Positions 43,010 through 52,806 are shown, counted from the stretch's first letter. The stretch: 64,000 nt of DNA from Lysobacter sp. FW306-1B-D06B (GCF_038446665.1 NZ_CP151802.1:124001-188000); one strand, 5' to 3'. Notes: generated by a model from the sequence alone, not told the origin. A program made the numbers and translations.

Positions 43010-43144
43010 TCCCTGAGCACCTGTGATGGAGGGTTGGCCGTCAGCGCAGCTGCCATTGCACGATGAAAGTTCGGGTGAGCTCATGCATGCCGGGGCCGGC
43101 CACGCTTGCGTGCGCATTCGCACGCAGCGTTTCGGGCGGGTCCG

Positions 43145-44197
43145 TTACAGGCCGGGCATCAATTCCTGCGTGAGCAGCTTGAGCGTCAGCGCATGCGATT
43201 GCCGTTCGCGGTAATTGGTCGTGGTGATGACCACCACGGCCCGCTTCGGCGGAAGCAGGTACACCGCATTGCCGCCGGTGCCGGCCATCGTGGGCGCCGT
43301 GATGACGCCGCCATTGCCGTCGGGAATCTTCATCAGCCACCACAGGTAGCCGTAATCGGCATCGTCGCGCGCGGTCGCTTGCGGCGACAGCGATTGACGC
43401 ACCCATGCCGCGGGAACCACCTGCTTGCCGCCGGCGCGCCCTTCGTCGAGATACAGCTGGCCCAGCTTCCACAGATCGCGCGTGCGCAGCCCCAGGCCAC
43501 CACCGGCCTGGGCCAGGCCCAGCGGCGAGAACTGCCACTCGGGCGCCTGGATGCCGAGCGGATCGAACAGGCGTCGTTGCGCGTAGGACGGCAGCGGCTC
43601 GCGCACGGCGGTCTGGATCACCTCGCCCAGCGCGCTCACGCCGGCGGTGCAGTAACGGAAGCTGCGGCCGTGCGGCGAATCGGCCGGTTTCGGCATCCAG
43701 CCAGGAAAGCCCTGCACCGGAAGATCGGCGTAGAACTGCACCCAGTCCTCGATCAGATACATCCGCTCTTCGTTGCCGCGCGAGAACTGATCGTCGTCGT
43801 TGCATTCCACGATGGACGACATCGTCATCAGGTCTTCGACCCGGATCGCCTCCTTGCGCGGATCGGGGTTGAGCATCTTCTGCCGGCGATCGGGCGGGAG
43901 CACGTCGAAGATGCGCGCGGACGCGCCGACCAGCCTGCCGTCCTCGATCGCCAGCCCGGCGAGCATTCCCGCCACCGTCTTGGTCACCGAACGCGTGTTG
44001 CGGCGCCCTTGCGCTCCGGCCTCGTCGAAGTAGTGCTCGTAGACGACCTTGCCGTCCTGCGCGACCAGGATGCTGGTGATGGCCTTGTACTCGCCTTTCT
44101 CGACCGCCTGTTGGGCCTGCTGGAACGGCTCTCGATCGGCGGCGGCCACGGCGCACGAGGCCGTGGCGAGGCAAAGGCAAAGAAGCGCTCGTTTCAT
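43145..44197 (-). CDS. Exported serine hydrolase (class C beta-lactamase fold)
   Basis: 350 residues with a signal peptide to about residue 20. SxxK motif at Ser70-Val-Thr-Lys73; the second catalytic motif is Tyr182-Cys-Thr, where beta-lactamases have Tyr-x-Asn, so antibiotic hydrolysis is unlikely. The later TGGNAV near residue 309 takes the place of the KTG box. Most similar in layout to esterase/DD-peptidase-like members of the family. Single gene on the minus strand. Confidence 0.88.
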   Translation of the reverse strand: MKRALLCLCLATASCAVAAADREPFQQAQQAVEKGEYKAITSILVAQDGKVVYEHYFDEAGAQGRRNTRSVTKTVAGMLAGLAIEDGRLVGASARIFDVLPPDRRQKMLNPDPRKEAIRVEDLMTMSSIVECNDDDQFSRGNEERMYLIEDWVQFYADLPVQGFPGWMPKPADSPHGRSFRYCTAGVSALGEVIQTAVREPLPSYAQRRLFDPLGIQAPEWQFSPLGLAQAGGGLGLRTRDLWKLGQLYLDEGRAGGKQVVPAAWVRQSLSPQATARDDADYGYLWWLMKIPDGNGGVITAPTMAGTGGNAVYLLPPKRAVVVITTTNYRERQSHALTLKLLTQELMPGL

Positions 44198-44383
44198 GGA
44201 AGTCCCCCGGTTTCAGCGATTCTATCGCCCGCGCGCTCGCCCATCTTGTACCCGCGAAACCTCTGCCCTGCCCTCAGGGCGAGTCGCCGGAACGCGCCAG
44301 GCGTCATGCCGAACTCGGCGACGAACACCGATGATCGCGTTCGCTATCGGGCGAATGCGGACATTAGCTCACCTCGCTGACAT

Positions 44384-44887
44384 TCAGGGCAACGGCGTGG
44401 CCTGCTCGGGCGGCAGCTGGCTGCGGTCGATGACATCGGCCTGGCGCCACTCCCGCGTGGCTTCGTACAACGATCGGCCGTCCACGGGGCGGATCGTGGC
44501 GATGCGGCACGCGCTGGTCACCGTTCCCGAGGCGCTGCGCATCATCACGCTGTCCAACGGCGCGGCGACCTGGCCGGCGTCATGCGTGATCCAGACATGC
44601 GGCGCGGTGAGGATGGCCGGGCAGCGCGTGCGGAATTCCAGCAGGTACCCGCCAAACGCGCTCGGCCAGATCGCCAGGGCCTGATCCCCGAGCGGCGTCC
44701 ACTCGAACTTGCCGGAGCTCTGGTCGAGCTGGAACGAACCGACCGCTGCGCCGGCATGCTCGCGGTAGACCGCCAGTCGTTCGTTCGTGCTGAGTGCCGG
44801 ACCGTGCGTGCACGCCGCCAGCGCGCCGGCCAGCAGCAGTGAAGGCAGGACGCTTCGGCGAAGTGTCGGGCCATACAAGCGCTTCAT
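44384..44887 (-). CDS. Lipoprotein, DUF6491-like
   Basis: 167 residues. A lipobox AAC with Cys26 (LAGALAACTHG) marks a lipoprotein. Mature part with FEWTPLGDQALAIWPSAFGGYLLEFRTRCP and a second cysteine (TSACRIATIRPVD), which fits DUF6491 proteins; the family name is recalled with moderate certainty. Unknown function. Confidence 0.68.
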   Translation of the reverse strand: MKRLYGPTLRRSVLPSLLLAGALAACTHGPALSTNERLAVYREHAGAAVGSFQLDQSSGKFEWTPLGDQALAIWPSAFGGYLLEFRTRCPAILTAPHVWITHDAGQVAAPLDSVMMRSASGTVTSACRIATIRPVDGRSLYEATREWRQADVIDRSQLPPEQATPLP

Positions 44888-44976
44888 GGCGATCCCTCAC
44901 AACGTGGCCGTGGCGATCCCGATTGTGCACCTTGCTGCGGCGCGTGGCGCAAGCACGGCCATCGAAGCCGGATCGT

Positions 44977-46599
44977 TCACCCGATCTCACGGAGGTCGTC
45001 GGCGGTCAGCTCCCATCTTCGCGTGGGCGCAATCGAGGCGAGGAACGTCTCGTCGTGACTGACCACGATCATCGCGCCCTCGTACGCACTCAACGCGTGT
45101 TCGAGCTGGCGCACCGCCTCCAGATCGAGGTGGTTGGTGGGTTCGTCGAGCAGCAGAAGATGCGGCGCCGGGATGGCATGCAGCACGCAGGCGAGCACCA
45201 CGCGCACGCGCTCGCCACCCGACAAGGAAGCCACGGGCAGGTGCATGCGCTCGCCGCGGAAGTGCAACCTGGCCAGCAGGCGGGCTCTTTCATTGGCCGG
45301 CATGCCGGGGATGGCACGGTCCAGGTTCTCGCGCACCGACCGCGAAGGGTCCAGCCCCTCCAGGCGCTGCGACAGATAGGCCACGCGTCCGCTGCCGCTC
45401 CTGATGGTGCCTCCGTCGGGGCCCAGCATCCCCGCGAGGACTTTCAACAGCGTGGTCTTGCCGACACCGTTGGCGCCGGTCAGCGCGATCCGTTCCGGAC
45501 CCCGGACGCTCAACGACAGGCCTCGCTCGCCAAACAGCACGCGATCACCCTGGCGGATGCGCAGTCCATCGGCGCAGAACAGCAAGCGGTCGGACGCTAC
45601 ACGCGTGGCGGGCAGGCTGAAATCCACCGGATCGACCTCCACCAACGTCCGTGTGGCGTCCTGCAGTTGCGCTCCCACGCTCGCCAGGCGAGCGACATGG
45701 ACGTTCCTGGCCTTGCCTGCGGATTGCTGTGCGGCGCGTTCGCGATTGCCGGCCACGATACGGGGCAGGCCCGAGCTGGCGAGGTTTTTCGCCGCATTGC
45801 CCATGCGACGCTCCGCGCGCTCATGGGCCTGTTGCCGCCCGCGCTTCTCGCGATCCACTTCGCCACGCAGGTTGCGCACGCGCTGCTCGGCCGCCTGGCG
45901 TTCGACCACGGCGGCGCGCAGGTACGCATCGAAACCTCCGCCGTGCAGGCGCAGGCCGGTGCTCTGGAGTTCGGCGATCTGATCCATGTCGTTGAGCAGT
46001 TCGCGATCATGGCTTGCGACCACCACACAGCCGGGCCAGTCCGCCAGGACTTCGCGAAATCGCTGCCGCCTGGCTCTGTCCAGGTGATTGGTCGGCTCGT
46101 CCAGTAACAGGATGTCCGGGCGCTGGAGCAGCTTCGCCGCCAGCGCGAGCGACATGGCTTCGCCGCCGCTCAGGCTGGCCAGGCGACGCGACAACGCGAC
46201 ATCGGCCAGGCCAACTTGCGCCAGCGTTGCGGCAATCCGTTCGCGCAGGTCCCATTCGCCGTCGAGCAGGTCGAAATCGGCCGGCGCGCCGCGTCCTTCG
46301 GCGATGGCATGCAGCGCCTCCAGGCGGGATTCGACACCCAGCACAGCGGCCACGGAGGCCTGCGCATCGAGCATCACGCCCTGGGGCAGATAAGCGACGG
46401 CGCCTCGCGCCTGGATCGTGCCGGATGCGGGTTTCAATTCACCGGCCATCAGCCGCAGCAGGGTGCTCTTGCCCGCACCATTGGGTGCCACCAGGCCGGT
46501 ACGCGAAGGGCCGATGACGAAAGAATGACCGTCCAGCACGCGCGTGCCGTCGGGCCATGAAAAAACAAGATCGCAAGCGCGGATGTGCGCGTTGGACAT
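44977..46599 (-). CDS. ABC-F family ATPase
   Basis: 540 residues, two ABC cassettes and no membrane segments. Walker A at 38-45 (APNGAGKS) and in the second half TGANGVGKT; signatures SLSGGEAMSL and SLSGGERVRV; Walker B ILLLDEPTNHLD and LLLLDEPTNHLD. A charged inter-domain linker lies in the middle, as in ABC-F translation factors that act on the ribosome (antibiotic protection or stress control). The subtype cannot be told. The start at 46599 has GGAGG nine bases upstream; the longer frame lacks a ribosome site. Confidence 0.92.
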   Translation of the reverse strand: MSNAHIRACDLVFSWPDGTRVLDGHSFVIGPSRTGLVAPNGAGKSTLLRLMAGELKPASGTIQARGAVAYLPQGVMLDAQASVAAVLGVESRLEALHAIAEGRGAPADFDLLDGEWDLRERIAATLAQVGLADVALSRRLASLSGGEAMSLALAAKLLQRPDILLLDEPTNHLDRARRQRFREVLADWPGCVVVASHDRELLNDMDQIAELQSTGLRLHGGGFDAYLRAAVVERQAAEQRVRNLRGEVDREKRGRQQAHERAERRMGNAAKNLASSGLPRIVAGNRERAAQQSAGKARNVHVARLASVGAQLQDATRTLVEVDPVDFSLPATRVASDRLLFCADGLRIRQGDRVLFGERGLSLSVRGPERIALTGANGVGKTTLLKVLAGMLGPDGGTIRSGSGRVAYLSQRLEGLDPSRSVRENLDRAIPGMPANERARLLARLHFRGERMHLPVASLSGGERVRVVLACVLHAIPAPHLLLLDEPTNHLDLEAVRQLEHALSAYEGAMIVVSHDETFLASIAPTRRWELTADDLREIG

Positions 46600-46851
46600 G
46601 GGGCATCCTCCATCGAGGCCACGCCGGCCGACTTGTGCCGCGTGGCGGTTCCAACCGGTCCATGGCCGCATCGGCGGCAGGTCACGGTCAGGCGTTCGAG
46701 AGAGTTGCCGCTATCACATGTCCGGGGAGGTCTCCTTGCAGGGCGTGCATTCTACCGTCGCGATTGCGGCCTTGGCCCGTTCTGCGTCGCAAGACGGATT
46801 GCAGATGGCCTGACCCGTTCAGCATTCGCGGCCGGCAAGCCACCCCACGCG

Positions 46852-47901
46852 TCACCCGCGCTGCGTACCGCCGCGCAGCAACGCCATCGCTTGCGTGCGC
46901 GAGCGCACGCCCAGCTTGTCGAAGATGCGCGTCAACGAATTGCGCACCGTCTTGTCGCTGATGAACAGCGATGCGGCGATTTCCGCGTTGGTGCGGCCCG
47001 CGACGAGGCCTTCGACGATCTCGCGTTCGCGTCCGGTCAGCCCCGCCAGGGCATCCGGGGCGTCGCGGCCGAGGAACTGCAGCATCTCCTCGCAGAAGCG
47101 GGGCCATGCCGGCTCGGTGTCCAGCAGCACGTGGTTGCGCGATTCCAGTTCGACAAAACGTGCGCCGGTGATGCCGGCGGCGAGCAGGCGGCCTTCTTCC
47201 AACGGCACCACGCCGTCCTCGCGCCCGTGCATCACCAGCGTGGGCACGGAGACCTGCGGCAGCAGTGCGGTGACGTTGACGTGGGCGCGCGCTTCGAGCA
47301 ATGCGCCGGCCGATTCTGCGGTGGTGGTCGTGCGCGCGAGTTCGTTGAACCACTGCACCTGCGCATCGGTGGCACCTGGGATGAAGCGCGCGGTGAACAA
47401 TTGCCGGAACACCGGATTGTGGTCGTCCCAGCCGCCGCGCGCGATGTCGACGATGGCGTGGTACATGCGCGCGGCTTCGGCGTTGCCGCGTTCGTATGCG
47501 CCGCGCGCGTAGCCGCCATACAACAGCAGGTGCGAGACGCGCCGCGGATGCTTCACCGCATACGCCAGGCACGCGGCCGCGCCTTGCGAGATGCCCAGCA
47601 ATGCGAACGGGCGCTCGATCTGCGCCGCATCGACGACGGCCTCCAGGTCGGACAGCCAGTTCGACAGCGACAGGCCGCGCGGATCGCCGCCGGTCATGCC
47701 GCAGCCGCGTTCGTCGTAGCGGATGAAATGGAAATTGCCGCCCAGAAAGCGCATCCAGTGCTGCCAGATCGGGCTTTCCAGGTCGTATTCCAGGTGGCTC
47801 AGCCAGTTGGCCGCCTTCACCAGCGGCATGCCCGTTCCCATCGACGACCACGCAAGGCGCGTGCCATCGCCGGCGGTCAGGTAACGGATCGACTGCTTCA
47901 T
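46852..47901 (-). CDS. Alpha/beta hydrolase fused to LuxR-type HTH
   Basis: 349 residues. Residues 1-270 are an alpha/beta hydrolase: FIRYDERGCGMT, nucleophile Ser105 in GISQGAA, the acid in HGREDGVVP and His in SRNHVLLD. Residues 282-345 are a LuxR/FixJ-type helix-turn-helix (LTGREREIVEGLVAGRTNAEIAASLFISDKTVRNSLTRI, shown by its start and end: LTGRERE, NSLTRI). The whole would be a DNA-binding regulator with an enzyme-like sensor domain. No autoinducer-binding domain is present. Stands alone. Confidence 0.93.
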   Translation of the reverse strand: MKQSIRYLTAGDGTRLAWSSMGTGMPLVKAANWLSHLEYDLESPIWQHWMRFLGGNFHFIRYDERGCGMTGGDPRGLSLSNWLSDLEAVVDAAQIERPFALLGISQGAAACLAYAVKHPRRVSHLLLYGGYARGAYERGNAEAARMYHAIVDIARGGWDDHNPVFRQLFTARFIPGATDAQVQWFNELARTTTTAESAGALLEARAHVNVTALLPQVSVPTLVMHGREDGVVPLEEGRLLAAGITGARFVELESRNHVLLDTEPAWPRFCEEMLQFLGRDAPDALAGLTGREREIVEGLVAGRTNAEIAASLFISDKTVRNSLTRIFDKLGVRSRTQAMALLRGGTQRG

Positions 47902-48069
47902 GGCCGAAGGCCCCAGCGCGCACCTGCCGTCAGTCTAGTCGGGACAAACCTCCCCCGGTAGCGGCGCCTTCGGGCGGGCGCCGGGACGTCCCTCCCCTGT
48001 GCTCGCGCCGTGCGCGGGACGATGCTGCGGCCACTTCCCCCAAGCCCTCCCGGGCGCATCGAGGCCGCC

Positions 48070-48834
48070 ATGAAGCGTTCCCTGATCCTGCTCTACGGTG
48101 TGTTCTGTTACGCGGTGTTCTTCGCGACGTTCCTTTACGCGATCGGCTTCGTCGGCAACCTGTGGGTGCCCAAGGCGATGGACTCGCCGCGTGAAACGAG
48201 CCTGGCGGCCGCATTGACGATCAACCTGGGATTGCTCGCCCTGTTCGCGCTGCAGCACAGCGTGATGGCGCGTCCGGCGTTCAAGCGCGCATGGACGCGC
48301 GTGATTCCCGAATCCGCCGAACGAAGCACCTACACGTTGCTGTCGAGCCTGGCCTTGATCGTGCTGTTCTGGCAATGGCGACCGCTGGGCGGCGTGGTGT
48401 GGGACGTGCAGAACGAAGCCGGGCGCGCCCTGCTGCTGGCGGCGTGCGCATTCGGCTGGATGCTGGTGCTGGTGTCGACGTTCCTGATCAACCACTTCGA
48501 TCTGTTCGGCCTGCGCCAGGTGTGGCTGCAGTTCCGCGGGCGCCCGTACACGCCGCTGCCGTTCAAGACGCCGGGGCCGTATCGGCTGGTGCGCCATCCG
48601 CTGTACGTGGGCTGGTTCTTCGCGTTCTGGGCGACACCGACGATGACCGTCACGCACCTGGTGTTCGCGCTGATGACGACGGCCTACATCCTCGTGGCGA
48701 TCCGCCTGGAAGAGCGCGACCTGATCGACGCGCTGCCCGAGTACGCGACCTACCGCCGCGAAGTGCCGATGCTGGTGCCGCGCGTGCCGCGTGGCGCACG
48801 TGCCGGTGAGGCCGGCCGGATCGCGCAGCCGTGA
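48070..48834 (+). CDS. mddA: Methanethiol S-methyltransferase
   Basis: 254 residues, five to six helices. The N-terminus LYGVFCYAVFFATFLYAIGFVGNLWVPK is the MddA signature (quoted by its ends: LYGVFCYAVFF, GNLWVPK). The ICMT-type SAM-binding motif follows late: PYRLVRHPLYVGWF and EERDLIDALPEYATYR. It methylates methanethiol to dimethyl sulfide in the membrane. The start is taken at 48070; an upstream in-frame ATG gives a Pro/Arg-rich extension. Its stop overlaps the GTG start of the next gene. Confidence 0.92.
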   Translation: MKRSLILLYGVFCYAVFFATFLYAIGFVGNLWVPKAMDSPRETSLAAALTINLGLLALFALQHSVMARPAFKRAWTRVIPESAERSTYTLLSSLALIVLFWQWRPLGGVVWDVQNEAGRALLLAACAFGWMLVLVSTFLINHFDLFGLRQVWLQFRGRPYTPLPFKTPGPYRLVRHPLYVGWFFAFWATPTMTVTHLVFALMTTAYILVAIRLEERDLIDALPEYATYRREVPMLVPRVPRGARAGEAGRIAQP

Positions 48835-49217
48835 GCACAGCGTCGGCGCGCACGGTCGGCACGGACCGCCCGCTCGTCGATGAAGAACGCGCGGTGCTGC
48901 GATGGCTGCTTACGCATGGCACGCGCGACAACGCGGTGTACCTGCGGCAACTGGACGCGGCGCGCGTCGTCGGCCATTGCGGCTGCGGCTGCGCCAGCAT
49001 CGACGTGGCCGTCGACGGCAGGCGCGCGCCGGAAGGTCGCATGATCGTGCTCGCGCAGTTCCAGTGGCGCACGCGCGAAGGCCACTCCTGCGTGGCGATC
49101 GTCTTCGAACAGGGCGGACTGCTGGCCGGACTGGACTTGTGGTCGCTCGACGGCCGCACCGTGCCGTCGGAACTGCCGCCGATCGACGCGCTGGTGCCGA
49201 TGGACGCGCCAGGGTGA
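48831..49217 (+). CDS. Conserved hypothetical protein with CxCxC motif
   Basis: 128 residues from a GTG start overlapping the mddA stop. A tight cysteine motif HCGCGCASI near residue 50 could bind a metal ion, followed by strands (MIVLAQFQWRT, SCVAIVFEQGGLLAGL). No signal peptide. The coupling to mddA suggests a shared sulfur or thiol theme, but this is inference. Confidence 0.75.
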   Translation: MSTASARTVGTDRPLVDEERAVLRWLLTHGTRDNAVYLRQLDAARVVGHCGCGCASIDVAVDGRRAPEGRMIVLAQFQWRTREGHSCVAIVFEQGGLLAGLDLWSLDGRTVPSELPPIDALVPMDAPG

Positions 49218-49238
49218 GCCAGGCGCGACGTCATTGGC

Positions 49239-50825
49239 TCATTTCAGGCCGAACGAATCGCTGCGCGCCCGATCCCAGAAGTTCTTGAACACGGCGTGGT
49301 CGGGAATGCCGTTGAGCAGTTCGCCCGGCTGGAGGAAACGGTAGAGCGCGCCGAGCGAGCGCACCTCCACCGGCGACACGCGGCGCAGGACGTGCTCGGG
49401 ACCGATCTGTTCGGGATGCTCCAGACCCGCCGCGCAGAGCAGGTCGCGCAGGCCGCGCAGCGTGTTCTGGTGGAACTGGAACACGCGCGTGGCCTTGTCC
49501 GGGATGTCGAGCGAACGCCAGCGCGCCGGGTCCTGCGTGGCGATGCCGGTCGGGCAGCGATCGGTGTGGCAGCCTTGCGACTGGATGCAGCCCAGCGCGA
49601 ACATGAAACCGCGCGCGGCGTTGCACCAGTCCGCGCCCATCGCCATCGTGCGGGCCATGTCGAATGCGCTGACGATCTTGCCGGCCGCGGCGATGCGGAT
49701 GCTGCCGCGCAGGTTCAGGCCTACGAGCGTGTTGTGCACCAGCATCAGCGCTTCGTGCATCGGCACGCCGACGTGGTCCATGAACTCCGCCGGCGCCGCG
49801 CCCGTGCCGCCTTCGGCTCCGTCCACGACGATGAAATCCGGCAGCAGACCGGTCTGGCGCATCGCCTTGGCGATGCCGAACCACTCCCACGGGTGGCCGA
49901 TGGCCAGCTTGAAACCCACCGGCTTTCCGTGCGACATCGAACGCAACCGTTCCACGAACTCCAGCAGTTCGATGGGCGTGGCGAACTCCGTGTGGCGCGA
50001 CGGCGACACGCAGTCCACGCCTTCGGGAACGCCGCGCGTGGCGGCGATTTCCGCGCTGACCTTCGCGCCCGGAAGCACGCCGCCGTGCCCGGGCTTGGCG
50101 CCCTGCGACAGCTTGATCTCGATCATCCTCACCTGCGGAAGCTGCGCGTTGTCGGCGAAGCGCGACGGATCGAAGCGACCTTCGGCGTTGCGACAACCGA
50201 AATAGCCCGAACCGATTTCCCACACCAGGTCACCGCCCGGCCCGCGGTGGTAGGGCGAAATCGAGCCTTCGCCGGTGTCGTGGTAGAAGTGCCCGCGCCG
50301 CGCGCCTTCGTTGAGCGCATGGATCGCGGCGGCGGAAAGCGAACCGAAGCTCATCGCCGAGATGTTCAGCACGCTGGCGGAGTACGGCTGCTTCGCCTGG
50401 TTGCCGACGGTGAGGCGGAAGTCGTGCGAGGCGATGTCGGCGGGCACCATCGAATGGTTGATCCATTCGTAATCCACGCCGTACACGTCCTGCTGCGTGC
50501 CGAAGGGACGCGTGTCGTTGACGGCCTTGGAGCGTTGGTAAACCAGTGCGCGCTGCTGGCGCGAGAACGGCACCTCGGCGGTGTCGGATTCGATGAAGTA
50601 CTGCCGCATCTCCGGCCCGATCGATTCCAGGCCGTAGCGGAAGTAGGCCAGGATCGGATAGTTGCGCCGCAGCGTGCTTCGACGCTGCAGCACGTCCCAG
50701 GTGCCCAGCAGCGCCAACACGCCGAACACGACCGCGACCCACCACCAGTCCGCGTCGAGGTAGGCGACGAAGGCGAACAGCACCGTGAGCACGATGCTCG
50801 CGAAGTAGGCGGCATACCGGGACAT
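49239..50825 (-). CDS. FMN-binding glutamate synthase family protein
   Basis: 528 residues. Two N-terminal helices anchor it (about 8-20 and 27-43), then a GltB-like synthase domain: SAMSFGSLSAAAIHALN, KLSQGAKPGHGGVLPG, VDGAEGGTGAAPAEF with the FMN site, and CIQSQGCHTDRCPTGI with the cysteines of the iron-sulfur site. The amidotransferase half of true glutamate synthase is missing. Members of this stand-alone family have no settled reaction. GGAG lies before the start at 50825. Confidence 0.92.
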   Translation of the reverse strand: MSRYAAYFASIVLTVLFAFVAYLDADWWWVAVVFGVLALLGTWDVLQRRSTLRRNYPILAYFRYGLESIGPEMRQYFIESDTAEVPFSRQQRALVYQRSKAVNDTRPFGTQQDVYGVDYEWINHSMVPADIASHDFRLTVGNQAKQPYSASVLNISAMSFGSLSAAAIHALNEGARRGHFYHDTGEGSISPYHRGPGGDLVWEIGSGYFGCRNAEGRFDPSRFADNAQLPQVRMIEIKLSQGAKPGHGGVLPGAKVSAEIAATRGVPEGVDCVSPSRHTEFATPIELLEFVERLRSMSHGKPVGFKLAIGHPWEWFGIAKAMRQTGLLPDFIVVDGAEGGTGAAPAEFMDHVGVPMHEALMLVHNTLVGLNLRGSIRIAAAGKIVSAFDMARTMAMGADWCNAARGFMFALGCIQSQGCHTDRCPTGIATQDPARWRSLDIPDKATRVFQFHQNTLRGLRDLLCAAGLEHPEQIGPEHVLRRVSPVEVRSLGALYRFLQPGELLNGIPDHAVFKNFWDRARSDSFGLK

Positions 50826-51000
50826 CCGGCTTCTCCTGGAACGACGGGCGGGGCGGTGCGTCCAGGCGCCCTGCGCTACGGGATCCGACTGGACGCACCC
50901 AGAGTAGTCCCGCCGCACCGTTCGCGGATAGGCACTCGATTCCCGAGCGCCACTGGATCGTGACGAAACGATCAGGCGTCGTAAGCGCGCGGCCGGCGTT

Positions 51001-51438
51001 TCACTTCGGCTTGGAGTACCACAGCGCGTTGACGATCACCCAGCGCTCGCCGAACTTCCCCATGTGGAAATAGTCGACGAACCAGGGCGTTTCCGCCCGA
51101 ACCGCGGCGGCATTGCCGGCCACGTCCAGCACGGTGCATGCGCGGTCCCACGCCTCCCTGGGCGTCTTCAGCGCGCCTTGCCGCGTGAGCTCGACCAGTT
51201 CCTCCTTGCTCATGCGGCGCAGCCCGAGGCGTTCGTCCGGGGTGTCGCCCAGCACGCGCCGCTTGGCGAGGTCGGGGTGAAGCGCGCGCGCGACCCGCGC
51301 CGGATCGCCTTCCAGCTGGCCGTCGACATAGTCGAAGCAGGTGGCTTCGATCGCTGCGCGCGTGGGCGCGTCGATCGCGGCGGGCGGTGCGTTGGACGCG
51401 ACCGATGCAGCGGCCAGCATCAGGCTCATCAGGGGCAC
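51001..51438 (-). CDS. Exported NTF2-like protein
   Basis: 145 residues from GTG (VPLMSLMLAAAS), which gives a signal peptide; GGAG lies six bases before. The rest is a SnoaL/NTF2-type fold of the lumazine-binding kind: AAIEATCFDYVDGQLEGDPARVARALHP and AKRRVLG, ending FGERWVIVNALWYSKPK. A small ligand-binding or catalytic cone of unknown substrate. Divergent from ltrA. Confidence 0.83.
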   Translation of the reverse strand: MPLMSLMLAAASVASNAPPAAIDAPTRAAIEATCFDYVDGQLEGDPARVARALHPDLAKRRVLGDTPDERLGLRRMSKEELVELTRQGALKTPREAWDRACTVLDVAGNAAAVRAETPWFVDYFHMGKFGERWVIVNALWYSKPK

Positions 51439-51609
51439 GGGCGACTCCTTGCATGCGTGGACAGGAAGCAGGCGACAGCCTAACGCCTGCCGTCGCCCGG
51501 GAGCGGTCGCCCGCGCGCCGTCCGCCGCGCGAAGGCCTCCGGCCGGCGCATGTGCCACCCTTGGCACTGCGCCTTCCACCGTCCGCCGCCCCCGCACACC
51601 CGAGCCCGC

Positions 51610-52794
51610 ATGACGAAGCCCTCCTCTCCCCTCCTGCGTGAACGTGGCACCGCCGACAGCAACCGCGTCGCGATGGTCGAACTGTTCTTCGACCTGGTGT
51701 TCGTGTTCGCCGTGACCCAGCTCTCGCACACGCTCCTGGAGCACCTGACTGTGCAAGGCGCGTTGCAGACACTGCTGCTGTTCCTGGCGGTGTGGTGGCT
51801 GTGGATCTTCACCTCGTGGGTGACCAACTGGCTGGATCCCGATCGCACGCCGGTGCGGATGCTGCTGTTCGCGCTGATGCTCGGCGGGCTGCTGCTGTCG
51901 TCCTCGATTCCGCAGGCGTTTGCGGATCGTGGACTCGTGTTCGGCGCGGTGTTCGCGGCGATGCAGGTGGGCCGAACGCTGTTCGTCGCCGTGGCGATGC
52001 GCGGCCGTCATCGCGTGCTCCACGAGAACTTCGTGCGCATCGCGCTGTGGCTGATGGTGTCGGGCGCGTTCTGGGTGGTGGGCGGGCTGTCCGAGGGACC
52101 GACGCGCGCGGCCTTGTGGGTCGCGGCGGTCGCCATCGAGTACCTCGCGCCCGCGCTCTACTTCTACGTACCGGGCATGGGACGCTCGCACACCATCGAC
52201 TGGGACGTCGACGGCCACCACCTGGCGGAACGGTGCGCGCTGTTCGTGATCATCGCGCTGGGCGAGTCGGTCCTGGTGACCGGCGCCACGTTCGCCGGGC
52301 AGGCGTGGACGACGCCGACCGTTACTGCGTTCGTCGTGGCGTTCCTCGGCAGCGTGGCGATGTGGTGGATCTACTTCGACACGGGCGCCGAGCGCGCCAG
52401 CCATCGCATCGCGCACTCGGACGACCCCGGACGCCAGGCGCGACTGGCGTACACCTACCTGCATCTGCTGATCATCGCCGGCGTCATCGTCTGCGCCGTG
52501 GCGGACGAGCTGTCGCTGGCGCACCCGGACCATTTCGAAGGCGACGGCCGCGCCGCGATCGCGGCGATGATCGGCGGGCCGATGCTCTACCTGCTGGGCG
52601 TGGCGCTGTTCAAGTGGGTCTGCAACGACCGCCGCGGCCCGCCGCTGTCGCACTGCGCGGGCATCGTCCTGCTCGCCGCGCTGGCACCGGCGGCGCTGGC
52701 GCACCTGCTGTCCCCGCTGGCGCTGGGCATGGCGACGACGCTGATCCTGATGATCGTGGCCACGTGGGAGACCATCGCGCTGCGTCGTGCGTGA
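51610..52794 (+). CDS. ltrA: Low temperature requirement A (LtrA) family membrane protein
   Basis: 394 residues, about ten helices. LtrA signature MVELFFDLVFVFAVTQLSH at the start and IIALGESVLVTGATF in the middle, with HHLAERCALF. The family is named from Listeria cold growth; its transport role is unknown. The start at 51610 was chosen over upstream in-frame codons because the family begins close to the MVELFFDL motif. Confidence 0.92.
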   Translation: MTKPSSPLLRERGTADSNRVAMVELFFDLVFVFAVTQLSHTLLEHLTVQGALQTLLLFLAVWWLWIFTSWVTNWLDPDRTPVRMLLFALMLGGLLLSSSIPQAFADRGLVFGAVFAAMQVGRTLFVAVAMRGRHRVLHENFVRIALWLMVSGAFWVVGGLSEGPTRAALWVAAVAIEYLAPALYFYVPGMGRSHTIDWDVDGHHLAERCALFVIIALGESVLVTGATFAGQAWTTPTVTAFVVAFLGSVAMWWIYFDTGAERASHRIAHSDDPGRQARLAYTYLHLLIIAGVIVCAVADELSLAHPDHFEGDGRAAIAAMIGGPMLYLLGVALFKWVCNDRRGPPLSHCAGIVLLAALAPAALAHLLSPLALGMATTLILMIVATWETIALRRA

Positions 52795-52806
52795 CGCCGG
52801 CGGCGC

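Noticed and set aside
48831..49217. Possible rubredoxin or ferredoxin because of clustered cysteines
   Set aside because: Only one cysteine cluster and a single further cysteine are present, too few for the four-ligand sites of these families.
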